From Aldrovandia affinis (lineage: Eukaryota > Chordata > Actinopteri > Notacanthiformes > Halosauridae), in NCBI GenBank assembly GCA_029706075.1, contig JAINUG010000026.1, forward strand, positions 6,590,674 to 6,654,673: DNA of 64,000 bases, read 5' to 3'. The notes under the pieces are model-generated. The model was not told the origin of the DNA. It searched no databases and worked only from the letters and a program-made list of their open reading frames with translations. The first letter of the stretch is position 1. Each line of letters begins with the position of its first letter. This document shows positions 8,906 through 23,041 of the stretch, one piece after another. The position numbers and the translations under genes are program-made.

Positions 8906-11780
8906 ATCATTTATATAGAGTGCAATAATATTCTTCAATCCCAGAGAAAAACTCCCATTGGTGTTGAAGGTACGCACCCGCACCTTGCTTTTTGCATAGC
9001 AGCCCAGGAGTAATTCGCTGACATTCACAGGTGACACGGTAGGGTCATGGGCCAACCCCACAGATCAAAGCCATGGGTAACACATGGGCAACTGAACCTC
9101 TGTGATGCCTTAAGCTTAACCTGTTGTGGCAACCCCTCACCCATCGCATCCCTTCAGCAAATTTATGGAAATGCTTACAAAGGGAAGTCGATACGCGATT
9201 ATGTGGCCAGGAATCAGACACTATCAGTCCTGGTGATGCTGAGTCATAGAGAGAGAAAGAGAGAGAGGGGGAGGGAGGGAGAGGTTAAGATTAGAGAGAA
9301 ATGGAATGTCTCAATAAAAACACAATAAAGGGGATGAATGTGGAGCAGTGGTCAATGCAATGATGAATTCGGCCATGCTATTCAGGGAGGCTAAAACAGC
9401 TCAGTGCCTCATTCGTCTTGCTTTAATAGGAAATGGATATGGGGGTGCAGGGGTGCGGTGCAGGGGTGGGGGGGGGACGACACTGAAGGAACAACACCCT
9501 CAGAAGTAAACTGACATAACCTTTCTGCTCATCTACATTACTGAGCAGCCTGTTTGTGTGAGAAGTTGCATAGAAGAGGCGGTCTAACAATGGCACAACT
9601 CGTATTATGTGCATATTTTTCTAGCCCCGAAAATACTGTTATTCCTCAAACCTAAAAGTAACTTTGGGAAAATTGTACTAGGCATTTCACAACCCTGTCT
9701 CCTCCTTTGTGTCCTGCAGGCAACTCAAAACATGAGAGAGCCACAAAAAACCATCACTCACAGAGAGCACCTTGCTCCAGGAGGCGAAGGGCAGTGGAAG
9801 CAGACCTACTTAGCACAGGCAGACAGTGCTGCATAGCCAAACCAGGGCACAGAACAAAGCAGGAGACTGCTTGAAAAGGGAGGAAGGGGAGGGGGCATTA
9901 AACAGGGGACGCCAAGCCCCTGAGCACAGACAGAAGTGTGAAGTGCTATGGGTGACTGAAGGAAGGTCTTTGTGCATGTGCACATCCTAATTTCAAGCTT
10001 TTCAGTTCAACTTTGGTCACTTCAAGGAAATGGCATTGCATTATAACTGTAATTAAGAAGTGAGAAAGTTCCTACTGAAGCCTACTCTAACTGAATAATA
10101 ACATAAGGTACCAGCCACTTTTATTACTCAATATTCTCAGATCTCAGAGTAAATTTTGAAGTAAATATTAATATTATAATTATTAAGCGAATGGAACTAT
10201 ATTATAATATCTATATCCTTACCATGAGCTGTGGGCTCTGCAACACATGCAAGACAGGAAAAATGCCCAATTTATCTCCTCATGTCTGGATGTATGGCAT
10301 ACTTTTCCAAAAAGCCAGAGCCAAGACATGATTAAGCCAGCAAATATCACTGCTAAAACCTCATTCCTATGCTTATATAACTTAATGCTCATATATGATT
10401 AATATAAACTGAACTGAGTCACTGGGGAAATAACTGGTGCTTGTTAAAAATAAGAGTACACAGGCAACTTTATTTGAAAGTTAAATAACTGCCTGCTGTA
10501 TACAAAGGCAGGTTCTTGTGGAAAATATGCTGCTCTTTTTGAATGGGAGAATGAAGAAAAAAAAAAAAAGAAACCAGTGAGTGTGAAGGTCAAAACTCAT
10601 GACCATATCTTACCACACCCCATTCAAGCAACTGTACCATACAACAGAAGAAACATCAACATAATTCATTTATGCTAACATGAGGAAAATGTATTGAAAT
10701 GAGATCACCTCACCTCACCTTTTCTCTGTCTTGTTCTGATCTTAGGGACTTTTTAGTCAATATTTTTCTGATGTATATTGATTCTAACCTGTCACATTCA
10801 ATATTGTAACTTAAACTGCTAAAATTCACCTAGGATGCTGGCTATAACCCAAAGTGCCAATAGAATATTGAATTCATATGCAAATCTGCTTCCCTGCTCT
10901 ACAAGTACAAAACCAACATAATGCATCATAATGCTTCATAAGCATTCAAAGCATAATAAGCTGCTGGTGATAACTAATATCACACATCATGCTTGTCATC
11001 TGTTACGTGAGTGTTGAAGGCATTGTACCGAAGTTAAGAGGATAGTGATATTTCTCTGTGACTACGGTCCTGATGTGTCACCACACAAAAAAAAATGCAA
11101 AAATGAAATATTTTGCATACAGATATTCACACATGGAATACAAATTGATTTGACCTTTCCGATTTTCAGTAATTATGCCATTGCCTTGCACAAATTGTAT
11201 GGCAGAGAAAGTCAAACATAAAGGTCGCATTTAAACTGCTGTATCCAGTTGGTTGCTGCCATTGCTTTGCATGCACTTGTCCGTCTTGTTCATGCAGAGT
11301 GCTATAAATTCACCATGGAGAAGCTGAAGCTTTGTGAAAATAATCAGTGACCAAAGTATTTGTTCATCCCATTTCCAGTTCTACATATACCATACCTCTA
11401 GATAGCAAGGCTAAGAAAAGCAGCTGCAAATCTCACAGGACACTTTAAAAGTCATGCTCTTCATTCTCATCACTTCCTTTACTTAAGGAAAGTCTCACAC
11501 TGTTGTATCAGTCCAACAGATTATAAACGTTGCACGTTCATTCAATGAAATTTCTGTACACGGATTCCTTGCTATGTGAAATGAGGACATTTCTTTGTTG
11601 TATAAGCAACTTCTACTTCTGTCCTACTACATACATTTGACCTCAGAATCACACATGCACTCATTCACTGTTATACACAAGTTACTACTCCCGACTGCTA
11701 CTGCTTTTAAAACATCTACTTTGAATACATTTACTACTGCTATGACCAGTGCTGGAGCGAATGCTTCTGCTAAACAAATA
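8906..11780. other. Non-coding stretch with simple repeats
   Basis: AT-rich unique-looking DNA. It contains a GA-rich tract (9246-9290), a G-run cluster on the plus strand (9441-9478) and an A-run at 10,556-10,569. Short frames, including 9047-9328 and 9609-9836, show no domains. No host gene recognised. Confidence 0.5.
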
Positions 11781-11885
11781 TTGTCAGTATTGATACTACT
11801 ACTACTAGTAATACAACTACTACTGCTACTAACACTGCTGCTACTACTATCTCTACTAATACCATTTTCACTACTACTGATGATA
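11781..11885. repeat. Degenerate (ACT/GCT)n trinucleotide repeat
   Basis: ACTACTACT and GCTACTACT units dominate about 100 bases. The long frames here on both strands (poly-Leu one way, poly-Ser the other) are by-products of the repeat, not genes. Confidence 0.85.
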
Positions 11886-11939
11886 TCTAATACCAGTACC
11901 ATGACTGCATTTAATACTGCTATTACAACAACGTAGTCA

Positions 11940-12806
11940 TTTTAAAAGGAGCAGAAATCACACCATATGGCTGAGCAGTGCATTATTACAGTAACAATGG
12001 TGACACATGTTGTGTCACAGAGACAATCACAGAAGGATTAAAGAGACAGGGAGTAATAATGGAGTAATGCAGCAATGCTAAATGAAAGAAAACCAGAGAC
12101 ATTATTTGAAAGCGGGGTTGCACAGTAATGAACGCTGCGGTAATTTGACTTGCTGATCAAATGCCGAATCCACACTACGAGATGGAATTATTATTCAATT
12201 CCCTGGAGCCCATGGACACGGTGAATCCATCACGGAGATAAAGCCGTGCCGCTAATTTCCTGCCCAGCGAGCCCCATGTGGCTTAGGGGCACCACACATT
12301 TTACCCCATGGAGTTTGCCTGTGGAGATCATGTTGGTGCACTGGACATGGCGCTGGAATTCCATCTGAAGACATTGGGGCTGATAATCGCATCTGCAGGC
12401 AGTTTTTATTTTTGCCATGGAAATGGAACACAGGGGACAAGGGAAGGGAAGCCATTGCCCTGACGATCTGCCAGCATAGTAACATCCCTGCCAAGCACCA
12501 GAGCTCAGAAAGCGCCGGAGTGACCTCTGCAATGATGTGTTTTGTTATGGAGATGGCAGGCACTTTAGGAGGGTTAAAGTACCACAGATAAACATGAACT
12601 GAAGAGAGACAACCATATGGGGCTTCTGAAGGGATCTCACTCTGTGAGGATTAGTATGACTTGTTAAATAGTCATAATATGTGCAATTCAATTACCCATC
12701 TTGTTTTGTACAGTTGCGCAGCATCAGGTCTTCCACTTTTTCCACAGTTGTTATCACAAATATAACTTATCCTCATATTTGTGATGCTAGTATTCTCATC
12801 TCAGCT
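11940..12806. other. Non-coding stretch with a GC-richer unique island
   Basis: The block 12,120-12,560 is more GC-rich than its surroundings, free of recognisable repeats and without a convincing coding frame (overlapping minus-strand frames of 100 codons look accidental). By character it could be a conserved non-coding element of a nearby developmental gene. This is inference; nothing in the sequence proves function. Confidence 0.35.
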
Positions 12807-12810
12807 TTAA

Positions 12811-14158
12811 CCCCCTGAGGTCGGCTGGATCGGCGCCGATCCAAGCAGCAATACAAGTATATTACTATTTCTAACTTCGCGATATTTTATCATACACACG
12901 CGGCAAAAACATTGACAGAAACCTTAGAATCGCGACTTTCCGATTTGAGCACTGGCAAATCAAATGGGATTTTTAAAATTAGCTTAATTAGACCAAAAGT
13001 AAACCTTGCTTTTTACTCTGTTTTTTACCTTTTAGTAACGTCCCCTTCTATTGACATGTTAACGAGGTGCTAATTTCGGGAGGTGCGTCCGGCCATGTGT
13101 GAAAACGCCGGCATAAACAACACAAACTGAAGAGGACAGTCTATGCTGATATTTATTTTATTTCGCTTGTTTTCAAATACTCGTGAAAATAGATATAAAT
13201 TCCGCGTCTTACTACATATTCCGCATGTCGCAATGTAACAAATTGCAATAGGCACAGAAAATACTTTTCAAACAGCCTAAAATGTTATAAAATATATCGT
13301 ATGTCTGTGTTTACGCTTGCAATCTGCCAGCAACAGTATATTCACGAGTATATTTTCAAATACTCGTGAAAATATATGAATTCCGCGCCTTGTGACTACA
13401 TATTCCGCATGTCGCAATGTAACAAATTGCAATAGGCACACAAAATACTTTTCAAACAGCGTAAAATGTTATAAAATATATCGTATGTCTGTGTTTACGC
13501 TTGCAATCTGCCAGCAACAGTCTATGCTATTGATTTTATTTCGCTTGTTTTTTTATTTTTTTACATCTTGTCTGTGTTTACGCTTGCAATCTGCCAGCAA
13601 CAGTCTATGCTGATATTAATTTTATTTCGCTTGTTTTCAAATACTCGTGAAAATATAGCCTATGAATATCGCGTGTTGTGACGCCAAACATTCCGCGTGT
13701 TGCAACGTAACAAAGAGCCAAAATGAATATTCAGGTCTTTAGCATTTAGCCCTCCCACAGCCTGAAATAAATGTGACCAGTTCTGATAAAAACAGGTTTT
13801 TAGCTATTTAGATCTCAGATGTGCTAAACTATTTTCACACCCTTACATAACCAAGACCTTGGTGAACAAACGCACATTGGCAAAACAATTCGTCACTATA
13901 GTTTAGTGTGTGCTTTCACATCTTTTGTGACAGCAGAAAAATTTACTATTTTTAACTTGTGTGTTTGTAGATCTATTTACAAGCTGCATATGATACTGAC
14001 CAAACTATTGATGGCATACAAATGTAGCTGTGATTGTCCTTCAAATAAAAATATCAAACACTTTGGAGTAAGTGTGTGTTAAATTGATGAAATTGAGATA
14101 AATATCAGACCATGCCAAAATCTAAAAACATTAAAAGCTTAGCACGGACCTCAGGGGG
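12811..14158 (+). mobile_element. piggyBac-like element, copy 2 (inverted, internally duplicated)
   Basis: TTAA at 12,807-12,810 and 14,159-14,162. Ends CCCCCTGAGGTC and GACCTCAGGGGG. Orientation is opposite to copies 1 and 3: the long block shared with 5850-6250 appears here as reverse complement at about 13,740-14,158. The transposase region is gone. A segment of about 186 bases is duplicated inside (ATTCCGCATGTCGCAATG at 13,218 and 13,404; TGTTTACGCTTGCAATCTGC at three positions). Confidence 0.85.
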
Positions 14159-14162
14159 TTAA

Positions 14163-17100
14163 GCAATTTTTTCAATGTGTGAACGTCAGCAACTCCTTAT
14201 TGTTACTGAATCAGAGTGCCTTAAATATGTCAGTGAGTATGGTTAAACAGTTATATGTGCAATAAATGGATCTACCTAGATTTTTTTCAGGATAGTTTCT
14301 GGAAAAATCTGGTTACCCTAATAATTTAACAGCGCTATAAAATACTGTGCTTCAAAAGTGGCTCAGTAAGTACAGGTTTCTTAATTGTTTAAATAAACAG
14401 ACTCAAAGGAAAGGAGTATGTATTATTGAAAATATTATACTCATTTTGGGTTTATTGCACAGAACCCTCTCATCTGCCCTTCTATATCAGAAATGCAGGT
14501 AATGCCCCTCTCTCTCTCAATACTGCAAAACTGATTCCTACTCTTAGTTTGGAATCAGGGAGTCTCTTTGAAAATAATTAATTCTGCTTATTTGATTTAA
14601 CAGTGGGAAGCACTCAAGTCTTGACAAAAGGAATTAAATTGGCATCCAGCAAGCCTAAATTGCTCCTGAATTGATCTGGTTACACAGCTTTAAAGGACGG
14701 GAGCCAAGCAACATGCCTGCATACTGTGGGTTTATTTATAGGTCTCTGATGGTTAAACTAATTTGGATGCTAATCAAAATGTGATCCGATTACATCTCGC
14801 CATCACATTATTTTATAAGACGTGTAAGAATGTGGATGATAGAAGAGAAAGAGGGTATCCTTGGGTGGTGATGGGTGGAAGAAAAGATGACAAATTAGCT
14901 GTGGCATGCACGTATGGCACACACACACACATATACTGTATCTACACACGCACGCGCACACGCAAGCACAAACACATACACTCACACTTCAGATATATAC
15001 ACACTTTTAATTTGTCTTTAACAAGCTTTTATTAAACAATCATGATGTACAGCTTGTTGTCATGAGTGAATATCTAAACTTATGTTCACCCACAGTTCAT
15101 TCATTCTGCAAGTCAACTCCCCACTATCTCAGATTCCCGACTGTTCATTTTTCTGTATACATCCCAGCCCTATTCTGCCTCCTGAAAAGTGAGGCATCAG
15201 TACCCATGCCTGTCATGTCCCAGCTACCTCTGCAGTAGACTGTCTCTTGTAATGAAAATGTTTATTCGCGTGATGGTGGAGGCTATAAGGAATGTACTTG
15301 AGGCCTCAGCTTCACTTATGAAGCCTTCATTGTGCTTTTAGGAGCTTTAAGGAATGGCCATAACCCTTCATAAGTATGCATAAACATCCAGCTTATAACC
15401 ACTGGCATAAGGTCATGAAACATGTGACAGTAAGCATTATTACACTATTCTCATGCATCAAATCTCATATGAAAACCAATTGGTATGAGCTGGCAAAAAA
15501 AATGTACAGTATATATTCATATGTTCCATTTGTATGTAGAACTTTAGGTTTCATGAATGCGATATAAGATGTGTTAAATGTGAGTCAAGTGCTCCTCAAA
15601 TGCCTTTTTCACCTTTCCGAAGACAAAGTCTAGAACAGGTGGGCTTGATTATCGTACACTGAATGAGGTCCCATACAATTATTAATAGCTAGCCGCAGAG
15701 AGAGCTCCCCTGCTTTTAACAACGTTGACTCTGTCTGAGGGCTGGGAATAGAACCAAATCTGGTATTGACCACCAAAAAGAAAAAAGAAAAATGTAGGGA
15801 AAGTAGATTTATATCAAGTGTATATACCAAGTGTATGGTTCCAGCAGAACAATAGCTCAGAAAGTGGTTTCTGTGACTGGAGGGATTTTATGGTTTAATG
15901 GTTCAGGGATGCATGCTTTACATTCTGGGAAAGAGCAACAGAACATATAAGGCCAGCATGGTCCTTCTCATTTACTCTGTCATCCTCTAGGAGGAGATGG
16001 ATGTCACTTTCATTTACTAGGAAAGTATTGCTGAATGCTGTGTGCACGCATACAAACAGTATATGTACACATATTTCTGCACACACACAGATACCCACAA
16101 TCACACATACTATACACGCGTACACAGAAACACATATGCATATGCACATTCACACCCACACACACATACAGACAACCACACTTGTGCATACTGTTTAGAC
16201 ACATACACACACATACACACACACACACATACACACACACAAACAGGAAGGGGGGATATGTTTTGCTCCTTCCATCCTCATGTCAGAAGGCAGTTACCCA
16301 ATGACAAATTTTAAGTTGCGACGCTCAGTTGCACCCACATCCCTGAGGGGTCGGCGGGCAGTTTAGCAGTGAGGAGCCAATCAACAGCTTGTCTGGGTTT
16401 TGGCCTCCAACCTGTGTGAACGCGCTGTTGAAATAGCTGTGAAAAGGAAAGTGTCAGCGTGTTTGTTCTGCTCGTCAGAGCACTGCCACAGGGGCCATGG
16501 CCCATGTCACTGCAGACCCTTCAATGCCAGGCTAACTGCTCCACTTAAAGAAAAAAGTGTAAGCAAAACCATAGCTCATCTCATTCATACATAAAACATG
16601 CACTCTCATGCACCCAGTTAAAAGTTTTCCACTTCAAATTCACTTATTGGTATTAAAGGACACCATAATCTGTATTATTAGGTAAAGGTTTTGTTGGATG
16701 TAAAAGGTTAACCTTGATGAAAGGTGCAATAAAGTATTGTAAAAACGAAACAAACTACATCAGCTTAGTCTTCAAATACTGGTCAACTTTTCCATTTTCA
16801 CTGTGACTTTTTCTATTGCCAGGCTACATTTTGGAAAAAATCTTTACAATTTTTGCATTTGCAATTTTATGCAAATGCTTCCTCGTAATCCTCCCACTTA
16901 ACAGTTACCCTTGACAACCATTGCTACACATATGGTGTGCCACCATAAAACATGGGTGTAAACAGATGGGTATAAATTAATTATCATGTGACAAGTGACA
17001 GCTTTGTTTTGCACTGATTTCAATTTTTTAAATAATGCTTTATATCTAGTGTGAGTGCTAGATATTGACCATGTACACATACAGGTAGTCATTTCCCTGG

Positions 17101-17792
17101 TTCCCCAAACATTCTTACCACAGAGGGAAGTACATTCATAAACAATGGAGGGGGACATTTCCCCCCCGCATAAAGTATAGGCAACGTGTCGGTAATTGGG
17201 AGATAGGGGTTTCTTTGAATTAACAGAACTGAATCTCATCTCGTACATGTGAATCAGAAAGTACAGATTTTATTCATTTATTGTTTTAACATTTTTTTTT
17301 ATTTTATTTGCCAGGGCAAGCCTGAAACCTGTCCTAGTTTTCTGATTCTGTTAACATATACAAGTATCTGTGACTGTTTGACTGACCACCACACCAGACC
17401 CTTTGCCACAACAGAACCATTGTACTGGGAGGTTTGTGTTCTTCAGGTACACTCCTTGTGCTAGTTTGTTTCCTATGTCCCCGGTGGCAATATCTTGCTC
17501 TGTCCGCCTTTCTACCCCTGCAAGTTTGTCTTTGACTGGGACAATTCGTTCTTCTTGCTCTGAGTGTTTTATTTCCTCACCCACGGGGGCAAGTTCACTT
17601 TACCCAGGCACTTTAGTGGGAGTGATCACTTCATCGCAAACTCAAACCAGTGATCAAGATAGCTCCAGAATTCAGAAATCACAAATAATCTTTGGGACAT
17701 GCAGCTACCTATATGCCAATAATGTAAATCTTATTTATTTATGTTTTGGGATAGCAGGTAGGCCATCCACCAAGTTACAGGTTGGCGGGGCA
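14163..17792. other. Non-coding stretch with CA microsatellites
   Basis: AT-rich. CA-rich tracts lie at 14,918-14,985 and 16,076-16,246; the cysteine- or histidine-rich frames over them are artefacts. A repeat-free block at 16,310-16,560 is GC-richer and might be regulatory. No gene recognised; the 139-codon frame at 17,403-17,822 has no domain I can identify and ends inside a hAT element. Confidence 0.45.
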
Positions 17793-17800
17793 CACCCTAT

Positions 17801-18575
17801 TTGGGCTGCAATGATTAGTTGATGTCGTCGATGACGTCGACCATGTAATTTCGTCGATTTGCATATTATTATGACGGCTCCAGCTACTTAACGTTATGCA
17901 TACTGGTAGCTATATTAGGCTACTGTATAACTCTGCAAAACTTTGACCACGGTTTTACATTCCATTAATGGTATCAGCGATCAAGCGTTTTATAAGGCAA
18001 ACAAAAGGCAACATCAGTAGCTGTTATAATTTTCAATGTAAATATGGATATCCCGTTTCAAAAATCTTGTCTAAACGAACCAGTTGTAAGGTTAGCTTTA
18101 TAACGTCTCTGATTTTACTTGTGCTGTCTTTGCAGTGGAAATGGCAGACGTTCAAAGTCACAACATGCGCAACATGTGTCATCTAACTAGTGCGCAATGA
18201 ATGAATCACGTTTGAAATGGTTCTGCAGCATGCTGATTATCTGTGAAAAAAGAAGAGTAAATTATATTATATATTATACAGTATACAGTAGCCTAATATA
18301 GCTACCGGTATGTTATATCAGTCTGCTTTTGAGCTCTTTACTCAAAGATGGTCTACTCTGGGTATTCAGTAGGTGGTGTCAGAGAGGCAACTACCCATGT
18401 GACCTAAGGATAGTAGTACCGCACTTCAAAAACATGTTAATAAATGTTTAAATCTTCAATTGCAAATTGAATTTAAAAAAATTCTGACAAATTAATCGTT
18501 TAGATTAATCGACTAACCGATAAAATAATCATCAGATTAATATAAATAACAAAATAATCGTTAGTTGCAGCCCTA
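17801..18575. mobile_element. Non-autonomous hAT-like element with 8-bp target duplication
   Basis: Left end TTGGGCTGCAATGATTAGTTG is inverted at the right as ATCGTTAGTTGCAGCCCTA. The GGGCTGCAACTAACGATTA-type terminus is a familiar vertebrate hAT end. Flanks CACCCTAT (17,793-17,800) and CACCCTTT (18,576-18,583) match at 7 of 8 bases, as expected for hAT. At 775 bases it holds no transposase. Confidence 0.8.
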
Positions 18576-18583
18576 CACCCTTT

Positions 18584-21500
18584 ACCTATAAAGCACCACA
18601 AATGTGGTACTTTTCAGGTGCTCCCACAGAAATAACTACAATGACCTCCGACTCTCAGTCCTTACAAACATTAACTTCTGTACACGCTGACCTTATGTAA
18701 ACACACAGAATTAAGATGCAACTCCATGTGGCCACCCAATAAAGCCCCAAACTTGGGTTATTTTGTGTTTCTTCCTTTTCTTCTTCTGCTTCTCCTTCTC
18801 AATTTTCCTGCCAATGACATCATCAGAAATGCTCCATTCCCCCAATTATTAATTCTCCGCATTGGGCAATATCTACTTCAACCAAATATATCATCTGATC
18901 AGATATATTTAAACCAATAACTTCATAATTGTATCATTACAATAATTTAAAAAAACAATGACATAACTATATACCTTTTAGCTGGCTATCTATTACTCGC
19001 TGTATTCCCTCTCCACCAATGAAGCTTGGCGAGCTCATGACATGCATTTCTAATTTCCACATAATGGATTTAAAGTGAAAAGGATGGCTTTCCACATCTA
19101 CAATTTCAAAGAAAAATGTATGTTTATTTGAATTCATGTTCTAGGGGATGCAACTACTGCACTGTACAACACAGAGTGACTTAGAATCACCAGCTACATT
19201 TCCCGTAAGTAAAGATGTCTGTGACTGTAGTGTATGTACTGTATTGTGTCCAGCTGTCGGTCATAGCTATTCAGACTAACACAATAGCCAGCCAGCCAGC
19301 TCCCAATCAACGTACACTGTGTCCTTACTCCAGAATGCGGAACACAGTTAACGCACGTTTTTTATGTCAGCTACATTACCATATATAGTATTATACACAT
19401 TTGTTAATTTCACAGCAATGTTGTCAGTACCTGCTAAAACAACCAGTTAGCTAATTAACTTCAGCTGCATGTTTAATTCAATTAAACGTCCCTTTGTGTT
19501 GAACATTGGGGGGACAATTGTTCAAATTCAGAACTGCATTTTTATACTGACTGCTAGCTGATGACAAATTGGTCAATAGAAATCCTGCATCCTTTCATAT
19601 AATTTTTATTTCGAGTTCTAGTAAATAATATATATGCTATATATAATACAGCCTATATTTATAGTGATGACTTAAATTACTATGACTTGATGACCGCAAT
19701 TAAGGCATGCTTAAGTAAACCAGACGGAATACTTAATCAACCTAATTTACAAAATCTCGACCCTGTTTTACAACGTTCACCCCAGGTATACATATGCATG
19801 AATAGATTTCACTATTCATCTAAAGGAAAGTGACTTAACCCCCGCAAATTACATCCTAATTACAATTTTACCCCTTGCGACCGTGTAATAAATCTGACGT
19901 AGATATTGCGACCGTAGATAATCCAATCCAGTAAATCTGGCCCTAAGTGTTTATGAAATAATTTGAAGACTGGATTTAGGAATTGTATTTTACAGATGTA
20001 AAGAGAGTTTATGCTTTGTATATGTGAGCAAATTATTATTATTTTTTACGTTTTGTTGAGATTTACTTTAAGTTGGTTAGGCAAGCTCCTGAAATCTTAG
20101 AGCAAGTGTTACTATTATGAATAATAATAAATGTATTTTATGCACCAAGAATCTTGCTAAATTTGTTTACAGTTCAATGTCCATCTGAGATTTCTCAAGG
20201 ATTTACATACTGTATATCTGATTCAAACCTATGTCAGTGCTTGAAAAAAACTAAAAAACATTTACATTTTAACCGCTAGAACACAGCCCAGGAGCCTAAC
20301 TGTCACCATTAAGCAGGTTTATGGTGCTCCTCTGAATATCACTCTGCGTTGAGATTTATTTGACCACAGTTTTGGAATTTTGTAGCCCAGCCAACCAAGT
20401 CTAATTGGTATTGTGGGAATACTTACTCTAATATCTGGATCCAAACAGAGAGAGGAGAGTACTTGTCATCCAGTTACCATGGCAACAACTTACAACTCTG
20501 TGAGATATTTGTGAAACCGGGAGTGTCTTTTTTTTAACTCAGTTTACATAGATTGTAGTGTTTTGTGTGTATTGTCTTGTTATTTTTTCAAGCTACATGC
20601 TGCTCAATAACCATACATAATTTCCCACAGTGTTAATGCAATATACACATCAAATTTTCCAAGACAATATTCCCACAGAATCCGTCACAGGGGCTATACT
20701 TTATAACTCATGTTTTTGGAAGACTGAGTTTACATGAGAAACTGTTCTCCTTATTCTATATCTTTTTTAAACAACATTATAATCCATACTTTTTATTTCC
20801 AATTTGGAATGGCAAATCATTCATGTAGACAAGTTCCATCACTGAGCCATCCTCTGACTATTCAGAAGGGCACACGTGCCAAAATGAAAATAATTTTATA
20901 GATTGCATTATTTATTTATGAATAGGTTGGTTTTCTGATTGAAGTCCAACTAATGCAAACTAATGCCAGAATGTGAGAATGTGCATGCTCAGTCAGAGAC
21001 TGGGTAATATTATACCAGGAAAGATTCTGAAATATCTGTTTGCCGAACCTGTGATGTCTAGACTGTAGGGCCCAGCCAGCAATTGTGGTGAGTACCTATA
21101 TTTTGACTGAGCCACATGGGAGCCTTGCCATGTGCGATTAATTTTATGGTAAATTTCTGTGTTGTCATTGAGATAATTATGTTCATATATATCTATGTTT
21201 CCATATATATGATTCAGCAACAGGACCAACTGTGATACATAAGAAGTGTGATATTTTGTACAAAAAATTGTCAGATGTGCTTCAACCCAGTTCTTGCAAG
21301 CAAAAATGTAAAAACATAGTGTTTTGTAAATGTGTTAAACAGCTCTAAAGCTCTCAGGTTAGTCTTTTTGAAGTATATATAATATTTTGTATTTAAGCAC
21401 ATTACGTACAGAATTACCCAGTATCATATTTTACATGAATACATAAATGTTTTGTGTTGCCCCTTAATTCACCTGCAGATGTGTTTTTATCAACCTCTGC

Positions 21501-23041
21501 CACATAGTGCAAATTAAAATCCTTAACATGATATGCATTTATTTTTTAAGAATGGACTAGGAAAATAAAATATATGTATGCTATAGATCAAACTACCGTA
21601 AGAGGCAAACTAAACAGAGAATAAATGCAGACAGACAAATTCACACAGATGGCCAGATAAATCAATACAAGCATAAATTAGGGGCAGTGGAAGGTACAAC
21701 GTACTCACATCGGGGTGAAAACGAGAAGACTGACTGGGGTGAGGGATTGGGAAAAGGGGGAATTAGTAGATATGTAAGAAGCAAGACTCAAAAATTCACA
21801 AAAGCACTACTGTGGTAAAGAGCCTTCCAATACCTTGCAAAAGAAAACTCATTTAAAATACAATAGTTTATGCAGTGGATGTTTTTTCATTATAGACATC
21901 CTGTAACTACTGGTCCAAAATCAATGTTAAACCTTTTGCTTGCCATGTAGCATTTAGCGTCCTTGCATAATACAAAAATGTCTTCCCATTACGTTAGAAT
22001 TTCACAACATAACAAATTATCATCAAGCGCCTTTGGCCAAGACACATGATATTACTACATTAAACAAAGCACATCCATAATATCTTAGTGAAAATGATAG
22101 CAATTAGCTTAATCGCATAATTCCCTTATGTTGATTGCAGCTTTTAATTGTTGGAGGCACTCCAAAGACCGCCTTGGGATTTTGTCAAAACTAATAATTG
22201 ACTCAATTTGAGTAGCGCAATAAAGTTTAGGGCAGTCTTTCCCCCTGTGGATTTAAGGGATAGAAATAACTCTGATGCAATCTGATGCTTACCAAAGTGA
22301 GTAGACGCAAGGAATGCCTAGAGCACACACAAAAATAGAACACATACAGTTGCACCAAGTGTTTCAGGTAGGGATGGTTTTATTAACCCCATACTGTGTG
22401 GAGCTACAATGAGCTGTCAATCATTTCCTTGTTTGAACCAATCAAATTATATTGCTCTCCACAGTAAAACATAAAGATTGGTAAATAATTAGTCAACGAT
22501 AGCATATGGTAGCTCATGTTTTTGTTCATGAAGCCTCATTCTCCCATCACCAGTAGACACTGTTTTAGACCAGTCTTTGCACATATCTGCACTTAGAAAT
22601 AAAAGGTCCAAACATAAACATTCTGATTTTGGTCAACTAATAAAATCTTATGCAAGGAGCTGGTATTCATCTGATTCACCTGGCATAGCTACCTTCTTCA
22701 CCCAGGTTGGTGGTTATTAAATAAGACACTGCTGGACGTCTCTCTCTGCATCATGTTGTGACAGTTGCCATTTACCCGGCACCCATTAGACAATCTCCAG
22801 CCAAGGAACAGCCTAACTAGTATAAAATAACAGGAAGTAACTGCAGGGAGAGTATGAGAATATATCCCCCTGGCCTGCAGATTTTCTTGATCTATTTTAA
22901 TCACCAGTTGCATAATACAGTACCATGAGCACACAACTCCAATTACATGTCCATGGGGGGTATGATAATGTCATCTATCCCCTTTTTACAACACATTGCA
23001 AATCACAATACCAAAATGCACTATAACAGATCTAATCATTG
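18584..23041. other. Long AT-rich stretch, nothing recognised
   Basis: About 4.4 kb without a recognisable gene, RNA or repeat family apart from short AT-rich runs. No frame reaches 80 codons. Parts may be ancient, unrecognisable repeats. Confidence 0.5.

Noticed and set aside
8566..9290. CRISPR-like or regulatory repeat array in the GA tracts
   Set aside because: Simple GA-rich sequence without regular spacing.
11595..11936. 113-codon plus-strand frame and its 91-codon antisense partner
   Set aside because: Both are poly-Leu/poly-Ser products of a degenerate ACT trinucleotide repeat.
12230..12563. Overlapping 100-codon minus-strand frames
   Set aside because: Two frames over the same GC-richer block, no domain, no splice context; more likely non-coding.
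16001..16314. Several His/Thr- or Cys/Val-rich frames
   Set aside because: Artefacts of CA microsatellite sequence read in different frames.
17403..17822. 139-codon frame as host gene
   Set aside because: No recognisable domain, runs into a hAT terminus, and the opposite strand is also open.
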